Shown: piece after piece, positions 28,161 to 38,043 of the stretch
How the letters are laid out: each line of letters begins with the position of its first letter
Position numbering within the stretch: position 1 is the first letter of the stretch
Assembly (NCBI GenBank): GCA_029268225.1
Contig: JAJUGJ010000011.1
Location: forward strand, 39,757 to 103,756
DNA: 64,000 bases
Direction: 5' to 3'
Source of the DNA: Burkholderiales bacterium
GTDB taxonomy: Bacteria > Pseudomonadota > Gammaproteobacteria > Burkholderiales > Burkholderiaceae_C
Notes under the pieces: generated by a model
The model's database searches: none
Told to the model about the DNA's origin: nothing
Seen by the model: the letters and a program-made list of their open reading frames with translations, nothing else
Position numbers and translations under genes: made by a program

Positions 28161-29139
28161 TGGCACATCCCGCCTTCTCGTGACACCTGACGAGGGCGGC
28201 GCACAAGCCGGAGATGTGTTGCGACGTGCGCGTACCGCGCAGGGCCTGACATTGGAGCAGCTTTCCAGCCAGATCAAGGTGCCGGTTCACAAGTTGGATG
28301 CCCTGGAGCGTGGACGGTACGAGAGCTTGGGCGATAGCAACTTCACGCGTGCCCTCGCGATGACAGTCTGTCGTGCGCTGCACATCGATGCCACACCCGT
28401 CTTGGCCGATCTGCCGGCGGCCCGTTTGCACACCTTGGGTCAGGAGAAGTCGCAGATCAACGCGCCTTTTCGAGGCCACAGCAGTGTGCCTCCGCTCTTT
28501 GATCGCGGCCAGCGTTGGCATCTGGGTGTTTCGTTGAAGGCCCTGTTGGCGCCACGTTGGTTGGCTCCGCTCGCTTTGCTAGGGGCTGCAGCCATCATTT
28601 ACGCGCTGCCTGACTCGGTGGAGTGGCCATCTTGGTCGGTCGGGTCAGGTGCTGCGGGCCCAGACGGCTTGGCGCAAGAGGCTGTTGGCGATACCGCTTC
28701 CATGCCCTCGTCCATCGAAGTCGCCGCAGAGGACGCGCAGGAGTCCGCTGGGCCCCTGCCTGCTCCTGCGAGCAGCGCCGCCAGTGTGGCGAGCGCTGCC
28801 AGTCAGGCTGATCCGGTATCGGCTCAGCCATCCAGCGCAACGGCCGTCAACACCCCTGCATCTGGCGCTGCAGCGGCGCCTGTTCCCATGGCTGCTATGG
28901 CTCAGGATCCCGTTCGCATGGTGCTCACCGACAGTTCTTGGATTGACGTGCAGGACGGGACAGGTGCCAAGCTGTTTTCGCGCATTGCTCGCGCTGGTGA
29001 GGTTGTTTCCTTGCAAGGGCAACCGCCGTTCAGGGTTCGGATCGGCAATGCCAGCGCCGTGCAAGTGAGTTTCAACGGACAAGCCGTACCGCTGACGGAC
29101 ATCTCACGCAACAATACCGCACGTCTCGAGCTGAAATGA
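28153..29139 (+). CDS. rodZ: cytoskeleton protein RodZ (HTH and DUF4115)
   Basis: 328 aa. Cytoplasmic helix-turn-helix domain at about 18-90 ([26 protein letters not shown]), one membrane helix at about 138-156 ([18 protein letters not shown]), an Ala/Ser/Pro-rich periplasmic linker (about 170-255) and a C-terminal DUF4115 beta domain ([20 protein letters not shown] ... [12 protein letters not shown]). RodZ links MreB to the elongasome and helps hold rod shape. ATG 28153 is inside the end of pilF; the start overlap and the ATGA overlap with ispG suggest tight translational coupling. Confidence 0.94.
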   Translation: MTDGTSRLLVTPDEGGAQAGDVLRRARTAQGLTLEQLSSQIKVPVHKLDALERGRYESLGDSNFTRALAMTVCRALHIDATPVLADLPAARLHTLGQEKSQINAPFRGHSSVPPLFDRGQRWHLGVSLKALLAPRWLAPLALLGAAAIIYALPDSVEWPSWSVGSGAAGPDGLAQEAVGDTASMPSSIEVAAEDAQESAGPLPAPASSAASVASAASQADPVSAQPSSATAVNTPASGAAAAPVPMAAMAQDPVRMVLTDSSWIDVQDGTGAKLFSRIARAGEVVSLQGQPPFRVRIGNASAVQVSFNGQAVPLTDISRNNTARLELK

Positions 29140-30407
29140 CTCTCGAAAACTTCTCCTTCATTGACGTTTCGCGACCTGCTGCCCGGCGCTCCCGGCAGGC
29201 CAGGGTGACATGGGGCTCTCGTGTGGTCACCATCGGTGGGGACGCGCCAGTGCGCGTGCAGTCGATGACCAACACCGATACCGTCGACGTCATTGGCACC
29301 GCCATCCAGGTCAAGGAGTTGGCACTTGCCGGGTCTGAAATGGTCCGCATCACGGTCAACACCCTGGAGGCCGCCGAGGCCGTGCCGCACATCCGTGATC
29401 AACTCGACCGAATGGGCATTGACGTTCCTCTGGTCGGTGACTTCCATTACAACGGCCATCGCCTGCTCACTGAGGTGCCTGCTTGTGCTGAGGCCCTGTC
29501 CAAGTACCGCATCAACCCTGGCAACGTGGGTAAAGGCGAAAAGGGTGACAAGCAGTTTGCTCAGATGATCGAGGTGGCTTTGCGCCACGACAAGCCTGTG
29601 CGCATTGGGGTCAACTGGGGCAGTCTGGACCAAGAACTGCTGGCCGCGATGATGGACGAGAATGCGCGCAGTGCGCAGCCTTGGGACGCGCAGCAGGTCA
29701 TGTACCAGGCGCTCATCAGCTCCGCCTTGCAGTCAGCGCATGACGCTCGGCAGTTGGGCATGCGCCCAGAGCAAATCATCCTGTCATGCAAAGTCAGCGG
29801 TGTGCAAGATCTCATCAGTGTGTACCGAGGTCTGGCTGCCCGTTGCGACTACCCCTTGCACCTGGGTTTGACCGAAGCCGGCATGGGCACCAAGGGCACC
29901 GTCGCATCTGCAGCGGCGCTGTCCATCTTGCTTCAGGAAGGCATTGGCGACACCATTCGGGTTTCGCTCACGCCGCAACCTGGCGAAGCTCGCACGCAGG
30001 AAGTTGTGGTGGCTTTGGAGATCCTGCAGGCCTTGGGTTTGCGCACTTTTGTCCCCAGTGTCACGGCTTGTCCCGGTTGCGGTCGCACCACCAGCACCAC
30101 CTTCCAGGAGCTGGCCAAGCAGATTGACGATTTCCTGCGCGCACAGATGCCTGTCTGGCGCAGCCAGTACCCTGGCGTGGAGAACCTCAAGGTGGCCGTG
30201 ATGGGGTGCATCGTCAACGGTCCTGGGGAGAGCAAGCACGCCGACATCGGCATCAGCCTGCCTGGCACCGGCGAAGCGCCGGCCGCCCCGGTCTTCATCG
30301 ACGGCGAGAAGGCTCTCACTTTGCGCGGCGAACGCATTGCCGAAGAGTTCCAGCAACTCGTCCAGACCTACATCGATCGCCGTTTTGGCGGGGCCGTTCA
30401 GGCCTGA
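29136..30407 (+). CDS. ispG: 4-hydroxy-3-methylbut-2-en-1-yl diphosphate synthase
   Basis: 423 aa. Converts MEcPP to HMBPP in the MEP isoprenoid pathway. TIM-barrel N-terminus ([29 protein letters not shown]) and a C-terminal 4Fe-4S domain with Cys312, Cys315 (CPGCGR) and Cys358 (GCIVNGPGE). It lacks the large insertion seen in plant and some bacterial versions. ATGA overlap with rodZ. The window also encodes Dxr, an earlier step in the same pathway, and UppS, which uses its product. Confidence 0.98.
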   Translation: MTLENFSFIDVSRPAARRSRQARVTWGSRVVTIGGDAPVRVQSMTNTDTVDVIGTAIQVKELALAGSEMVRITVNTLEAAEAVPHIRDQLDRMGIDVPLVGDFHYNGHRLLTEVPACAEALSKYRINPGNVGKGEKGDKQFAQMIEVALRHDKPVRIGVNWGSLDQELLAAMMDENARSAQPWDAQQVMYQALISSALQSAHDARQLGMRPEQIILSCKVSGVQDLISVYRGLAARCDYPLHLGLTEAGMGTKGTVASAAALSILLQEGIGDTIRVSLTPQPGEARTQEVVVALEILQALGLRTFVPSVTACPGCGRTTSTTFQELAKQIDDFLRAQMPVWRSQYPGVENLKVAVMGCIVNGPGESKHADIGISLPGTGEAPAAPVFIDGEKALTLRGERIAEEFQQLVQTYIDRRFGGAVQA

Positions 30408-30440
30408 TCTTTTTCAAGAAAACAAGAAACTGACGCTCTC

Positions 30441-31745
30441 ATGGCAGAAAAGCTGACCGCCATCAAAGGCATGAACGACATCCTGCCGCCGGAATCGGCG
30501 CGCTGGGAATGGCTCGAAGACAAGGTGCGACAACTGATGCGCCGCTACGGCTATCAGAACATGCGCACGCCCATCGTCGAGCCCACCGCCTTGTTTGTGC
30601 GCGGCCTGGGCGAAGTCACTGACATTGTCGAAAAGGAGATGTACTCCTTCGAAGACAGCCTCAACGGCGACAAGCTCACGCTTCGTCCCGAGGGTACGGC
30701 CGGTTCGGTGCGTGCCATCAACGAGCATAATTTTCTGTACGAAGGTGGCAAGCGCCTGTACTACATCGGGCCCATGTTCCGTCACGAGCGTCCGCAGAAA
30801 GGGCGTTATCGTCAGTTTCATCAGGTCGGCGCCGAGGTGCTGGGCTTTGCCGGCCCTGATGTCGATGCGGAACTGATCCTCATGACCGCTGCGCTGTGGC
30901 GCGATCTGGGTTTGAGCATCGGTCAGGACGTGAGTTTGCAGATCAACAGCTTGGGCCAGCCTGAGGAACGCAAGGCTCACCGTGCTGCACTCATCACCTA
31001 CTTGGAAGAAAACATCGACCAATTGGACGAGGAAGCGCGTCGACGCCTGCACAGCAATCCGTTGCGCATTCTCGATACCAAGAATCCGGCCATGCAGGCC
31101 CTGGTCGAAGCGGCGCCCAAGCTGATCGACTTCCTGGGTGAGGCATCTCTGGCTCATTTTGGCGCAGTCAAGTTTGCGCTGGAGGCTGCGGGCATTCCTT
31201 ATCAGGTCAACACCCGCCTGGTGCGGGGCATGGATTACTACAACCTGACGGTTTTTGAGTGGGTGACCGACAAATTGGGTGCCCAAGGGACCGTGTGTGG
31301 TGGTGGTCGTTACGACGGGCTGATCGAACAGTTGGGTGGCAAGCCTGCTCCCGCAGTGGGCTGGGGCTTGGGCATGGAGCGTCTGCTCCTGCTCTTGCAG
31401 GAGATCGGTGTCGAGGCGCCGTCTACAGCGCCCGATGCCTACGCCATGGTCTTTGCAGGCACGCCCATGCCTGTCGTGTTGGCGACGCTTGAAGTCTTGC
31501 GTGCACAAGGTGTTTGCGTACAACTGCATCCCGCTGGCAAGGACGGCCCAGCCAGCCCCAAGTCACAGTTCAAGAAGGCTGACGCCAGCGGCGCACGGTT
31601 TGCCCTGGTGTTCGGGCCGGACGAGGTGGCTCAGGGCTTGGTCGCCGTAAAACCCTTGCGTGATGGCGGCGAACAGACTTCGCTTCAACTGGCTGAAGCT
31701 GCCGGGTGGGCCCACCGACTCCTGGCGCAGCCACAGGCTTCCTGA
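30441..31745 (+). CDS. hisS: histidine--tRNA ligase
   Basis: 434 aa class II aminoacyl-tRNA synthetase. Opens [19 protein letters not shown]; class II motif 2 is [19 protein letters not shown] in parts ([12 protein letters not shown]); HisRS-specific [15 protein letters not shown]; motif 3 [13 protein letters not shown]; then an anticodon-binding domain (about 330-430). Short leader of 33 bp after ispG. The paralogue HisZ in this window shares the catalytic fold but not the anticodon domain. Confidence 0.98.
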   Translation: MAEKLTAIKGMNDILPPESARWEWLEDKVRQLMRRYGYQNMRTPIVEPTALFVRGLGEVTDIVEKEMYSFEDSLNGDKLTLRPEGTAGSVRAINEHNFLYEGGKRLYYIGPMFRHERPQKGRYRQFHQVGAEVLGFAGPDVDAELILMTAALWRDLGLSIGQDVSLQINSLGQPEERKAHRAALITYLEENIDQLDEEARRRLHSNPLRILDTKNPAMQALVEAAPKLIDFLGEASLAHFGAVKFALEAAGIPYQVNTRLVRGMDYYNLTVFEWVTDKLGAQGTVCGGGRYDGLIEQLGGKPAPAVGWGLGMERLLLLLQEIGVEAPSTAPDAYAMVFAGTPMPVVLATLEVLRAQGVCVQLHPAGKDGPASPKSQFKKADASGARFALVFGPDEVAQGLVAVKPLRDGGEQTSLQLAEAAGWAHRLLAQPQAS

Positions 31746-31792
31746 CCGTCATAATCGGCGGATCAACCTCTTACATCTTTTTTGCGGCAGAC

Positions 31793-32479
31793 ATGGCGAC
31801 CTACGACAACGAACAACAGGAACAGTTGGATCAGTTCAAGCACTTCTGGAAACAGTACGGCAACCTGATCACTTGGGTGCTGGTGCTTGTCCTGGGCGCT
31901 TATGCCGCCTGGACGGGGTATCAGTACTGGCAGCAAAAGCGTGGTCTGGCTGCTGCGGGTCTGTATGAAGAGATGGATCGGGCCGTGAGCGGGGGACAGT
32001 CTGACAAAGCGGCCCAGGCGTTTGCCGATCTCAAGAAAGACTATGCGGGCACGACATTCGCTGCGCAAGGTGCGCTGTTGGCGGCCAAGGTGGCTTTGGA
32101 GCAGCAAAAAACCGATGATGCCAAGTCTGCTTTGCAGTGGGCCGTAGATCAGGGCAAGAACCCTGACTTGGTCGCCATTGCCCGACTGCGCTTGGCTGGC
32201 GTGCAAATGGATGCGCAGGCGCACGATGAGGCGTTGAAGACCCTGTCTGCCAGTGTGCCCGCCGAGTTCGCTCCTCTTGTGGACGATCGCCGAGGCGACA
32301 TTCTGGTCGCGCAAGGCAAGAAGGACGAGGCCATCAAGGCCTATCGTGCTGCCTGGGATGCCATGCCGCCAGAAGTGGAGTACCGTCGCTTCATCGAAGG
32401 CAAGTTGACCGCTTTGGGGCAAGCCCCTGTTGCGGTGGCTGCCGAGGCTGCGTCCTCAGTCGCCGCATCGGCCCCGTGA
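31793..32479 (+). CDS. yfgM: YfgM family ancillary SecYEG translocon protein
   Basis: 228 aa. Starts MATYDNEQQEQLDQFKHFWKQ; cytoplasmic N-terminus, a single membrane helix at about 22-43 and a periplasmic TPR-like domain (AALYEEMDRAV-like, AFADLKKDYAGTTFAAQGALLAAK, ALQWAVDQGKNPDLVAIARLRLA). YfgM in E. coli associates with SecYEG and PpiD and affects envelope stress signalling. Ala-rich tail of about 20 residues. Always found between hisS and bamB in this gene order. Confidence 0.93.
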   Translation: MATYDNEQQEQLDQFKHFWKQYGNLITWVLVLVLGAYAAWTGYQYWQQKRGLAAAGLYEEMDRAVSGGQSDKAAQAFADLKKDYAGTTFAAQGALLAAKVALEQQKTDDAKSALQWAVDQGKNPDLVAIARLRLAGVQMDAQAHDEALKTLSASVPAEFAPLVDDRRGDILVAQGKKDEAIKAYRAAWDAMPPEVEYRRFIEGKLTALGQAPVAVAAEAASSVAASAP

Positions 32480-32501
32480 CCCTTGATTCGAGAGTGACCT
32501 C

Positions 32502-33659
32502 ATGACTTTTCCTCTCTCCACATCGTTGACCTGGTCTCAGCGCTCGACCCGTCTGCTCGCTGCGACGCTGAGCGTGCTGGCTGTCGCTACTTTGACGGCC
32601 TGCGGCTCCAGCAAGCCTTCCCCGGCCCCGCTGGAATCGTTGAAGTCCGAAGTCACCGTGGCCACCGTCTGGTCTCAGCGACTGGGGGCGGTCAGCAGTG
32701 CATTGACGCTGTCTGCCAACCAAGGTGTCATCACCACAGCCAGCACGGATGGTGAGGTTGTGGCACTCGACGCTGCGACCGGAACAGTGAAATGGCGTGC
32801 CCAGGCCAAGAATGATCTGTCGGCGGCTGTGGGCAGTGATGGGCGCCATGCCGCTGTGGTGACGGACAACAACGAACTTCAGGTGTTTGATCAGGGCAAG
32901 TGGGTCTGGACCGCGCGTCTGCCGGGCCGCGTTGTCACCGCGCCTTTGGTGGCGGGAGAGCGTGTGTTTGTTCAGGCCGTGGACCGCAGCGTGCGTGGCT
33001 ACGATGTGCTGGATGGCCGTTGGTTGTGGCAATACCAGCGTCCTGGCGGAGAGCCTCTTGCGCTCGCCACGTCAGGCGTGTTGGCAGCCTTCCGTGACAC
33101 CTTGCTGGTGGGGCAGGGCGCTCGTTTGGTCGGGTTGGACCCTGTCAAGGGCAGTGTGCGTTTTGATGTGAACGTCGGCACGCCGCGTGGCACCAACGAA
33201 GTGGAGCGCTTGGCTGACCTGATCGGGCCATTGGCGCGCGCAGATGACGAAGTCTGCGTTCGAGCTTTCCAACTGTCCGTGGCTTGCCTGGAGTTGAATC
33301 GTGGCAGCCTGCGGTGGAGCCGTCCGCAAGCTGGTACCCAAGGCGTGGCAGCCAATGACCGCTTGGTGGTGGGCGCAGACAGCGCCGATCGCTTGACGGC
33401 CTGGAAAGCCGAGAATGGCGATGTCATGTGGCGCGTTGACCGTTTCACCCACCGTGGTCTGAGCGCGCCTGCGATCCTCGGCGAACGTGTTGCCGTCGTG
33501 GATGCTCAAGGTTACCTGCATCTGCTCTCGGCGACCGATGGTCGGACCGTGGCCCGGGTCGAACTCGACAGCGCTGCTGCTGCGGCGCCTCTGGTTGCCA
33601 ACCAGACACTGTATGTTTCTACGCGCAAAGGCACCTTGTATGCCTTGCGTGCCAACTGA
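32502..33659 (+). CDS. bamB: outer membrane assembly lipoprotein BamB
   Basis: 385 aa. Lipoprotein signal with lipobox LTAC and Cys34, then a PQQ-type eight-bladed beta-propeller (repeats such as GEVVALDAATGTVKWRAQA, RGYDVLDGRWLWQYQRP, RLTAWKAENGDVMWRV, YLHLLSATDGRTVARVEL). Accessory subunit of the BAM complex, binding BamA POTRA domains. bamA and bamD are also in the window but in different transcription units. Followed after 21 bp by der, the usual neighbour. Confidence 0.96.
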   Translation: MTFPLSTSLTWSQRSTRLLAATLSVLAVATLTACGSSKPSPAPLESLKSEVTVATVWSQRLGAVSSALTLSANQGVITTASTDGEVVALDAATGTVKWRAQAKNDLSAAVGSDGRHAAVVTDNNELQVFDQGKWVWTARLPGRVVTAPLVAGERVFVQAVDRSVRGYDVLDGRWLWQYQRPGGEPLALATSGVLAAFRDTLLVGQGARLVGLDPVKGSVRFDVNVGTPRGTNEVERLADLIGPLARADDEVCVRAFQLSVACLELNRGSLRWSRPQAGTQGVAANDRLVVGADSADRLTAWKAENGDVMWRVDRFTHRGLSAPAILGERVAVVDAQGYLHLLSATDGRTVARVELDSAAAAAPLVANQTLYVSTRKGTLYALRAN

Positions 33660-33680
33660 TTTTTTGCAGACTGAGATTTC

Positions 33681-35018
33681 ATGAAACCTGTCATTGCGCT
33701 GGTCGGACGACCCAACGTCGGCAAGTCGACGTTGTTCAATCGCCTGACCAAGAGCCGCGATGCCATCGTGGCCGACTTCGCAGGCCTGACCCGTGACCGT
33801 CACTATGGTGAGGGGCGGATGGGCTCGCATGAGTTCATCGCCATCGACACCGGTGGCTTTGAGCCGGACTGCACCGCGGGCATCTTCAAAGAGATGGCCA
33901 AGCAGACTCGGCAGGCTGTGGCCGAGGCCGATGCTGTCATCTTCGTGGTCGATGCCCGTAACGGTTTGTCGGCCCAGGATCACGATATCGCTCGCTACTT
34001 GCGTACCACCAACAAAAAGGTGCTGCTGGCGGCCAACAAGGCCGAAGGCATGAAGGAGGGGGTGCAGCTTGCCGAGTTTTTCGAGCTTGGCATGGGTGAA
34101 CCCATTCCCATTTCTTCGGCGCACGGCCAGGGTATACGCAGCTTGTTGGACATGGCGCTGGCCGACTTCATCGAAGAAGAGGATGAGGACGACGACGCTT
34201 ACGACGATCCCGAGCGTCCCATCCGTTTGGCTGTAGCCGGGCGCCCCAATGTCGGCAAGTCCACCCTGATCAACACGTGGTTGGGTGAGGAGCGGTTGGT
34301 GGCCTTCGACATGCCGGGTACCACCCGTGACGCCATCAGTGTTCCTTTTGAGCGTGAAGGGCAGCGTTTCGAATTGATCGACACGGCAGGGCTGCGCCGC
34401 AAGGGCAAGGTGTTTGAGGCCATCGAGAAGTTCTCGGTGGTCAAGACTTTGCAGGCCATCTCTGATGCCAATGTGGTGCTGCTGCTGATCGATGCCACAC
34501 AGGGCGTTACCGAGCAGGACGCGCACATCGCCGGCTTCGTGCTGGAAGCGGGGCGTGCTGTGGTCATTGCTGTCAATAAATGGGATGCCGTCGACAGCTA
34601 CCAGCGTGAGTTGCTCATGCGGTCCATTGAGCACCGTTTGTCGTTCCTGAAGTTTGCACCTGTGCTGCACATCTCGGCCATCAAGCGGCAAGGTCTGGGT
34701 CCCTTGTGGAAGTCGATTGCGGCAGCTTGGCGATCTGCCACCTGCAAGATGCCTACGCCGGTGCTCACGCGTCTGCTGCAAGAGGCTGTGCAATTCCAAC
34801 AGCCCAAGAAGGCCGGGGCCTTCCGTCCGAAGTTGCGATATGCGCATCAAGGTGGACAGAATCCGCCGGTCATCGTGATCCACGGCAACTCGCTGGAACA
34901 CGTGACGGATGCCTACAAGCGGTTCCTGGAGAGTCGGTTCCGCGAGCATTTCAAGCTCACCGGCACCCCACTGCGCATTGAAATGAAGTCGTCCGCGAAT
35001 CCCTTCATTGGGGAGTGA
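33681..35018 (+). CDS. der: ribosome biogenesis GTPase Der (EngA)
   Basis: 445 aa with two tandem GTPase domains: first P-loop GRPNVGKS at 9-16 and second starting at Gly187; each is followed by G3 (DTGG, DTAG) and G4 (NKAE, NKWD) motifs. An acidic linker ([12 protein letters not shown]) joins the domains and a KH-like domain closes the protein (about 365-445). Der acts in late 50S assembly. ATG 33681 is 21 bp after the bamB stop. A long imperfect hairpin begins 15 bp after the stop. Confidence 0.98.
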   Translation: MKPVIALVGRPNVGKSTLFNRLTKSRDAIVADFAGLTRDRHYGEGRMGSHEFIAIDTGGFEPDCTAGIFKEMAKQTRQAVAEADAVIFVVDARNGLSAQDHDIARYLRTTNKKVLLAANKAEGMKEGVQLAEFFELGMGEPIPISSAHGQGIRSLLDMALADFIEEEDEDDDAYDDPERPIRLAVAGRPNVGKSTLINTWLGEERLVAFDMPGTTRDAISVPFEREGQRFELIDTAGLRRKGKVFEAIEKFSVVKTLQAISDANVVLLLIDATQGVTEQDAHIAGFVLEAGRAVVIAVNKWDAVDSYQRELLMRSIEHRLSFLKFAPVLHISAIKRQGLGPLWKSIAAAWRSATCKMPTPVLTRLLQEAVQFQQPKKAGAFRPKLRYAHQGGQNPPVIVIHGNSLEHVTDAYKRFLESRFREHFKLTGTPLRIEMKSSANPFIGE

Positions 35019-35033
35019 GGCGCATCACCCTGC

Positions 35034-35090
35034 GTCAGACCGCACAACCCGTCAATCCATGGGATCGGGGGGACTGTGTTAAGGTCTGAC
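35034..35090 (+). promoter_or_regulatory. 57-nt bulged hairpin between der and hfq
   Basis: Four nested helices: GTCAGACC (35034-35041) with GGTCTGAC (35083-35090); GCACA (35042-35046) with TGTGT (35075-35079, one G-U pair); CCCG (35048-35051) with CGGG (35066-35069); ATCC (35055-35058) with GGAT (35062-35065). Loop ATG. It ends 30 nt before the hfq start codon. No T-tract is attached, so it is better read as an hfq leader structure or RNA processing signal than as an intrinsic terminator of der. Confidence 0.5.
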
Positions 35091-35120
35091 CCTCAACAGT
35101 TTTTCAACACGGAGCATATC

Positions 35121-35360
35121 GTGAGCAACAAAGGCCAACTTCTGCAAGACCCCTTCCTGAACCTGCTGCGTCGTGAGCACGTGCCAGTGTCGATTTATCT
35201 GGTCAACGGCATCAAGCTGCAAGGTCACATCGAGTCTTTCGATCAGTACGTGGTCTTGCTGCGCAACACCGTGACCCAGATGGTCTACAAGCACGCCATT
35301 TCCACGGTTGTGCCAGGTCGTGCTGTCAACTTCCACACAGGTGACACACCCGAGGCCTGA
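35121..35360 (+). CDS. hfq: RNA chaperone Hfq
   Basis: 79 aa. GTG start at 35121 with GGAG 6 nt upstream, giving [14 protein letters not shown]. Sm1 ([25 protein letters not shown]) and Sm2 ([13 protein letters not shown]) motifs are complete; proximal-face residues Gln9 and Tyr56-Lys57-His58 are kept. The C-terminal tail is short (about 12 residues after the Sm core) compared with the 102-aa E. coli protein. The hexamer pairs small RNAs with mRNAs. hflX follows, the classic hfq-hflX-hflK-hflC order. Confidence 0.98.
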   Translation: MSNKGQLLQDPFLNLLRREHVPVSIYLVNGIKLQGHIESFDQYVVLLRNTVTQMVYKHAISTVVPGRAVNFHTGDTPEA

Positions 35361-35417
35361 ACTGCGCACCTTGCGGTTCTTGCTTCCTTTCAACCAGCTT
35401 AGCCCTGTTCTGACGCC

Positions 35418-36668
35418 TTGACATCTTCTTCGTCTGCGCCGAGCCCGTCCAATGACCCACGGGTTGTGCTGGTGGGGGTCGATTTCGGCCCCGGCTCATC
35501 TTTCGATCCGACTCTGGATGAACTGGCCTTGTTGGCTGAGTCTGCAGGCGATCAACCCGTTGCGAAGGTCACGACCAAGCGTCGCGCACCGGATGCAGCC
35601 TTGTTCGTGGGCTCCGGGAAGGCCGATGAAATCAAGGAACTCGTGCAACTGTACCAAGCGCACGGTGTTCTCTTCGACCAGGCCTTGTCGCCGGCTCAGC
35701 AGCGCAATCTCGAGCGGCATCTGGGCGTTGAGGTGCTCGATCGCACCGGCCTGATCCTCGAAATATTTGGCGCGCGCGCGCGCAGTCATGAGGGCAAATT
35801 GCAGGTCGAGCTTGCCCGTTTGAAGTACCTCTCTACCCGGTTGGTGCGTCGCTGGTCCCACCTGGAGCGTCAGCGTGGCGGTGTGGGGCACCGCGGTGGC
35901 CCTGGTGAGACGCAGATCGAACTGGATCGACGGATGATCGATCAGAAGATCAAGTCGCTCAAGCTGCAACTGGCGAAGGTCAAGCGTCAGCGCAACACTC
36001 AGCAGCGCTCACGCGAGCGCACGGGGACCTTTCGTGTCTCGCTGGTCGGCTATACCAACGCCGGCAAGTCCACGTTGTTCAACGCGCTGACCAAGGCCGG
36101 TACCTATGCGGCAAACCAGTTGTTTGCCACGCTCGACACGACCACGCGGCAGATGTTCCTGGCGCAGGCCCAGCGGAGCGTCACCCTGTCCGACACGGTG
36201 GGTTTCATCCGTGATCTGCCTCACACCCTGGTCGAATCTTTTGAGGCCACATTGCAGGAGGCCGCAGAGGCCGACGTGCTGTTGCACGTGGTTGATGCAG
36301 CGAGCCCTGTGTTGCTGGAGCAGATCGACGAGGTGCTGCGTGTGCTGGACAGCATCGGGGCCGGGCAGCTGCCCCAAGTCTTGGTGTTCAACAAGTGTGA
36401 TTGCTTGCCCGAGCACCAGCAGCCATTGCACCAGCGCGATATTTACGAACTGCCCTCCGGGCGCCGTTGTCATCGCGTGTTTGTCAGCGCACTCAAGGGC
36501 GATGGGCTCGATGTGTTGCGCGAGGTGCTTGCTGACGCCGCATTACATGGTTTGGAGGGGGGGCTTGAGGCATTGCCCCAACGCGACCCCCGTTTCGACA
36601 TGCACAATGCAACCCATGAGCCGGTGTCTGATCCGACACCCCCCGAATTTCCTACTGACCGATCATGA
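35418..36668 (+). CDS. hflX: ribosome-associated GTPase HflX
   Basis: 416 aa from a TTG at 35418; no ATG lies closer to the conserved region and there is no clear Shine-Dalgarno, so the exact start is uncertain. N-terminal HflX domain (about 15-195: VGSGKADEIKEL, FDQALSPAQQRNLE, GRTGLILEIF-like, GHRGGPGETQIELDRR) and a GTPase domain with P-loop GYTNAGKST, DTVGF and NKCD. HflX splits stalled ribosomes in heat stress. The stop overlaps the hflK start as ATGA. Confidence 0.96.
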   Translation: MTSSSSAPSPSNDPRVVLVGVDFGPGSSFDPTLDELALLAESAGDQPVAKVTTKRRAPDAALFVGSGKADEIKELVQLYQAHGVLFDQALSPAQQRNLERHLGVEVLDRTGLILEIFGARARSHEGKLQVELARLKYLSTRLVRRWSHLERQRGGVGHRGGPGETQIELDRRMIDQKIKSLKLQLAKVKRQRNTQQRSRERTGTFRVSLVGYTNAGKSTLFNALTKAGTYAANQLFATLDTTTRQMFLAQAQRSVTLSDTVGFIRDLPHTLVESFEATLQEAAEADVLLHVVDAASPVLLEQIDEVLRVLDSIGAGQLPQVLVFNKCDCLPEHQQPLHQRDIYELPSGRRCHRVFVSALKGDGLDVLREVLADAALHGLEGGLEALPQRDPRFDMHNATHEPVSDPTPPEFPTDRS

Positions 36669-38011
36669 ACATGCCATCTCTGGATGAGGGCCGACGCCCC
36701 GCCCCACACCGTCACTGGGTGATGAATGCTGTGTCCCTGGCAGCCAGTCTGCTGGTGGGGGTTGGGCGACGCGTGACCTGGTTGACCACGCGTGCTGTCA
36801 AACAGGCCATGCCTGGTGTTGCGGGGGCACAAGCCAGCTTCAACGGTCGGCAGGATGGCCCGCCTGATCTCGACGAACTTTGGCGCGATTTCAACCGCAA
36901 ACTCAGCGGCGTCTTCACCGGTAACAAGGGTGAGGGCAACGGCGGCAAGGGTGGTGGCTTCACCCCTGACCCCAAGGGGGCAGGGATTGGTGCGGGCCTC
37001 ATCGTCGGCTTGATCGGATTGGTGTGGGCCGGAAGCGGCTTCTTCATTGTTCAGGAAGGCCAGCAGGCGGTGGTGATGTCCTTCGGTCGCTTCAGCCATA
37101 CGGCAGACGCAGGCTTTCAGTGGCGTGCACCGTATCCCTTCCAGTCGCACGAAATCGTCAATCTCACTCAATTGCGCTCTATCGACGTCGGCAGCAACAC
37201 GGTCCTTCAGGCCACTGCACTGCGGGATTCGTCCATGCTGACGCGTGATGAGAACATTGTTGACATCCGCTTTACGGTCCAATACCGTCTGTCGGATGCC
37301 CGCGACTATCTGTTCGAGAACCGCAGCTCCGATGAAGCCGTTCAGCAGGCGGCCGAATCCGCGGTGCGCGAGATCGTTGGGAACAGCACCATGGACTCGG
37401 TGCTTTACGAGCAGCGTGATGCCATTGCGGCCGAATTGGTCAAATCCATTCAGGGCCAGCTTAACAAGCTCAAGGCGGGCGTCACAGTCGTCAATGTCAA
37501 CGTGCAAAGCGTGCAGGCACCCGAGCAGGTGCAGGCCGCATTTGACGACGCCTTCAAGGCGGGGGCTGACCGCGAGCGCTTGAAGAACGAAGGGCAAGCT
37601 TATGCCAACGACGTGATTCCCAAGGCGCAGGGTACGGCGGCGCGCTTGCGTGAAGAGGCCGCGGGTTACGCGGCGCGCGTGGTGGCGCAGGCCGAGGGTG
37701 ATGCCGAACGCTTCAAGTCGGTGCTCGCTGAGTACAAGAAGGCGCCAGGCGTGACCCGTGACCGTCTCTACACGGATACCATGGCTCAGGTTTACAGCAA
37801 CGTCACCAAGGTGATGGTGGACAGCCGCCAGGGCTCTAATTTGTTGTACCTGCCGCTTGACAAGATCATGCAGATGTCTGGCGCGAATGGGGCTGCACCA
37901 GCGCCTGCCGCGGCTGCATCCGAGCCTGTTGTTGCCCCTAACCCTGCCGCAGCATCCACCGATGCCCGTTCTCGCGATGGACTGCGCAGCCGCGATCGCG
38001 AAGTGCGCTGA
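36665..38011 (+). CDS. hflK: FtsH protease modulator HflK, extended N-terminus
   Basis: 448 aa. Inner-membrane SPFH/prohibitin protein that with HflC forms the large complex around FtsH. Conserved parts: PPDLDELWRDFNRKLSG (about 66-82), Gly-rich segment, membrane helix (about 104-123), then the SPFH domain starting VQEGQQAVVMSFGRF. The first 60 residues, including an extra hydrophobic stretch at about 20-34, are not what I expect for HflK. ATG codons at residues 20 and 49 offer shorter starts, but only ATG 36665 overlaps the hflX stop. Gene order supports an hfq-hflX-hflK-hflC operon. Confidence 0.95.
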   Translation: MNMPSLDEGRRPAPHRHWVMNAVSLAASLLVGVGRRVTWLTTRAVKQAMPGVAGAQASFNGRQDGPPDLDELWRDFNRKLSGVFTGNKGEGNGGKGGGFTPDPKGAGIGAGLIVGLIGLVWAGSGFFIVQEGQQAVVMSFGRFSHTADAGFQWRAPYPFQSHEIVNLTQLRSIDVGSNTVLQATALRDSSMLTRDENIVDIRFTVQYRLSDARDYLFENRSSDEAVQQAAESAVREIVGNSTMDSVLYEQRDAIAAELVKSIQGQLNKLKAGVTVVNVNVQSVQAPEQVQAAFDDAFKAGADRERLKNEGQAYANDVIPKAQGTAARLREEAAGYAARVVAQAEGDAERFKSVLAEYKKAPGVTRDRLYTDTMAQVYSNVTKVMVDSRQGSNLLYLPLDKIMQMSGANGAAPAPAAAASEPVVAPNPAAASTDARSRDGLRSRDREVR

Positions 38012-38043
38012 GTGCACACCACCAGACAGGCAAGGAATCAGAC

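Noticed and set aside
33072..34949. A 625-codon open frame antisense to bamB and der
   Set aside because: Both sense genes are complete and highly conserved; the antisense product has no plausible start or fold.
36470..38017. A 515-codon open frame antisense to hflK
   Set aside because: Shadow of the real gene; composition rich in His/Arg as expected from reversed codons.
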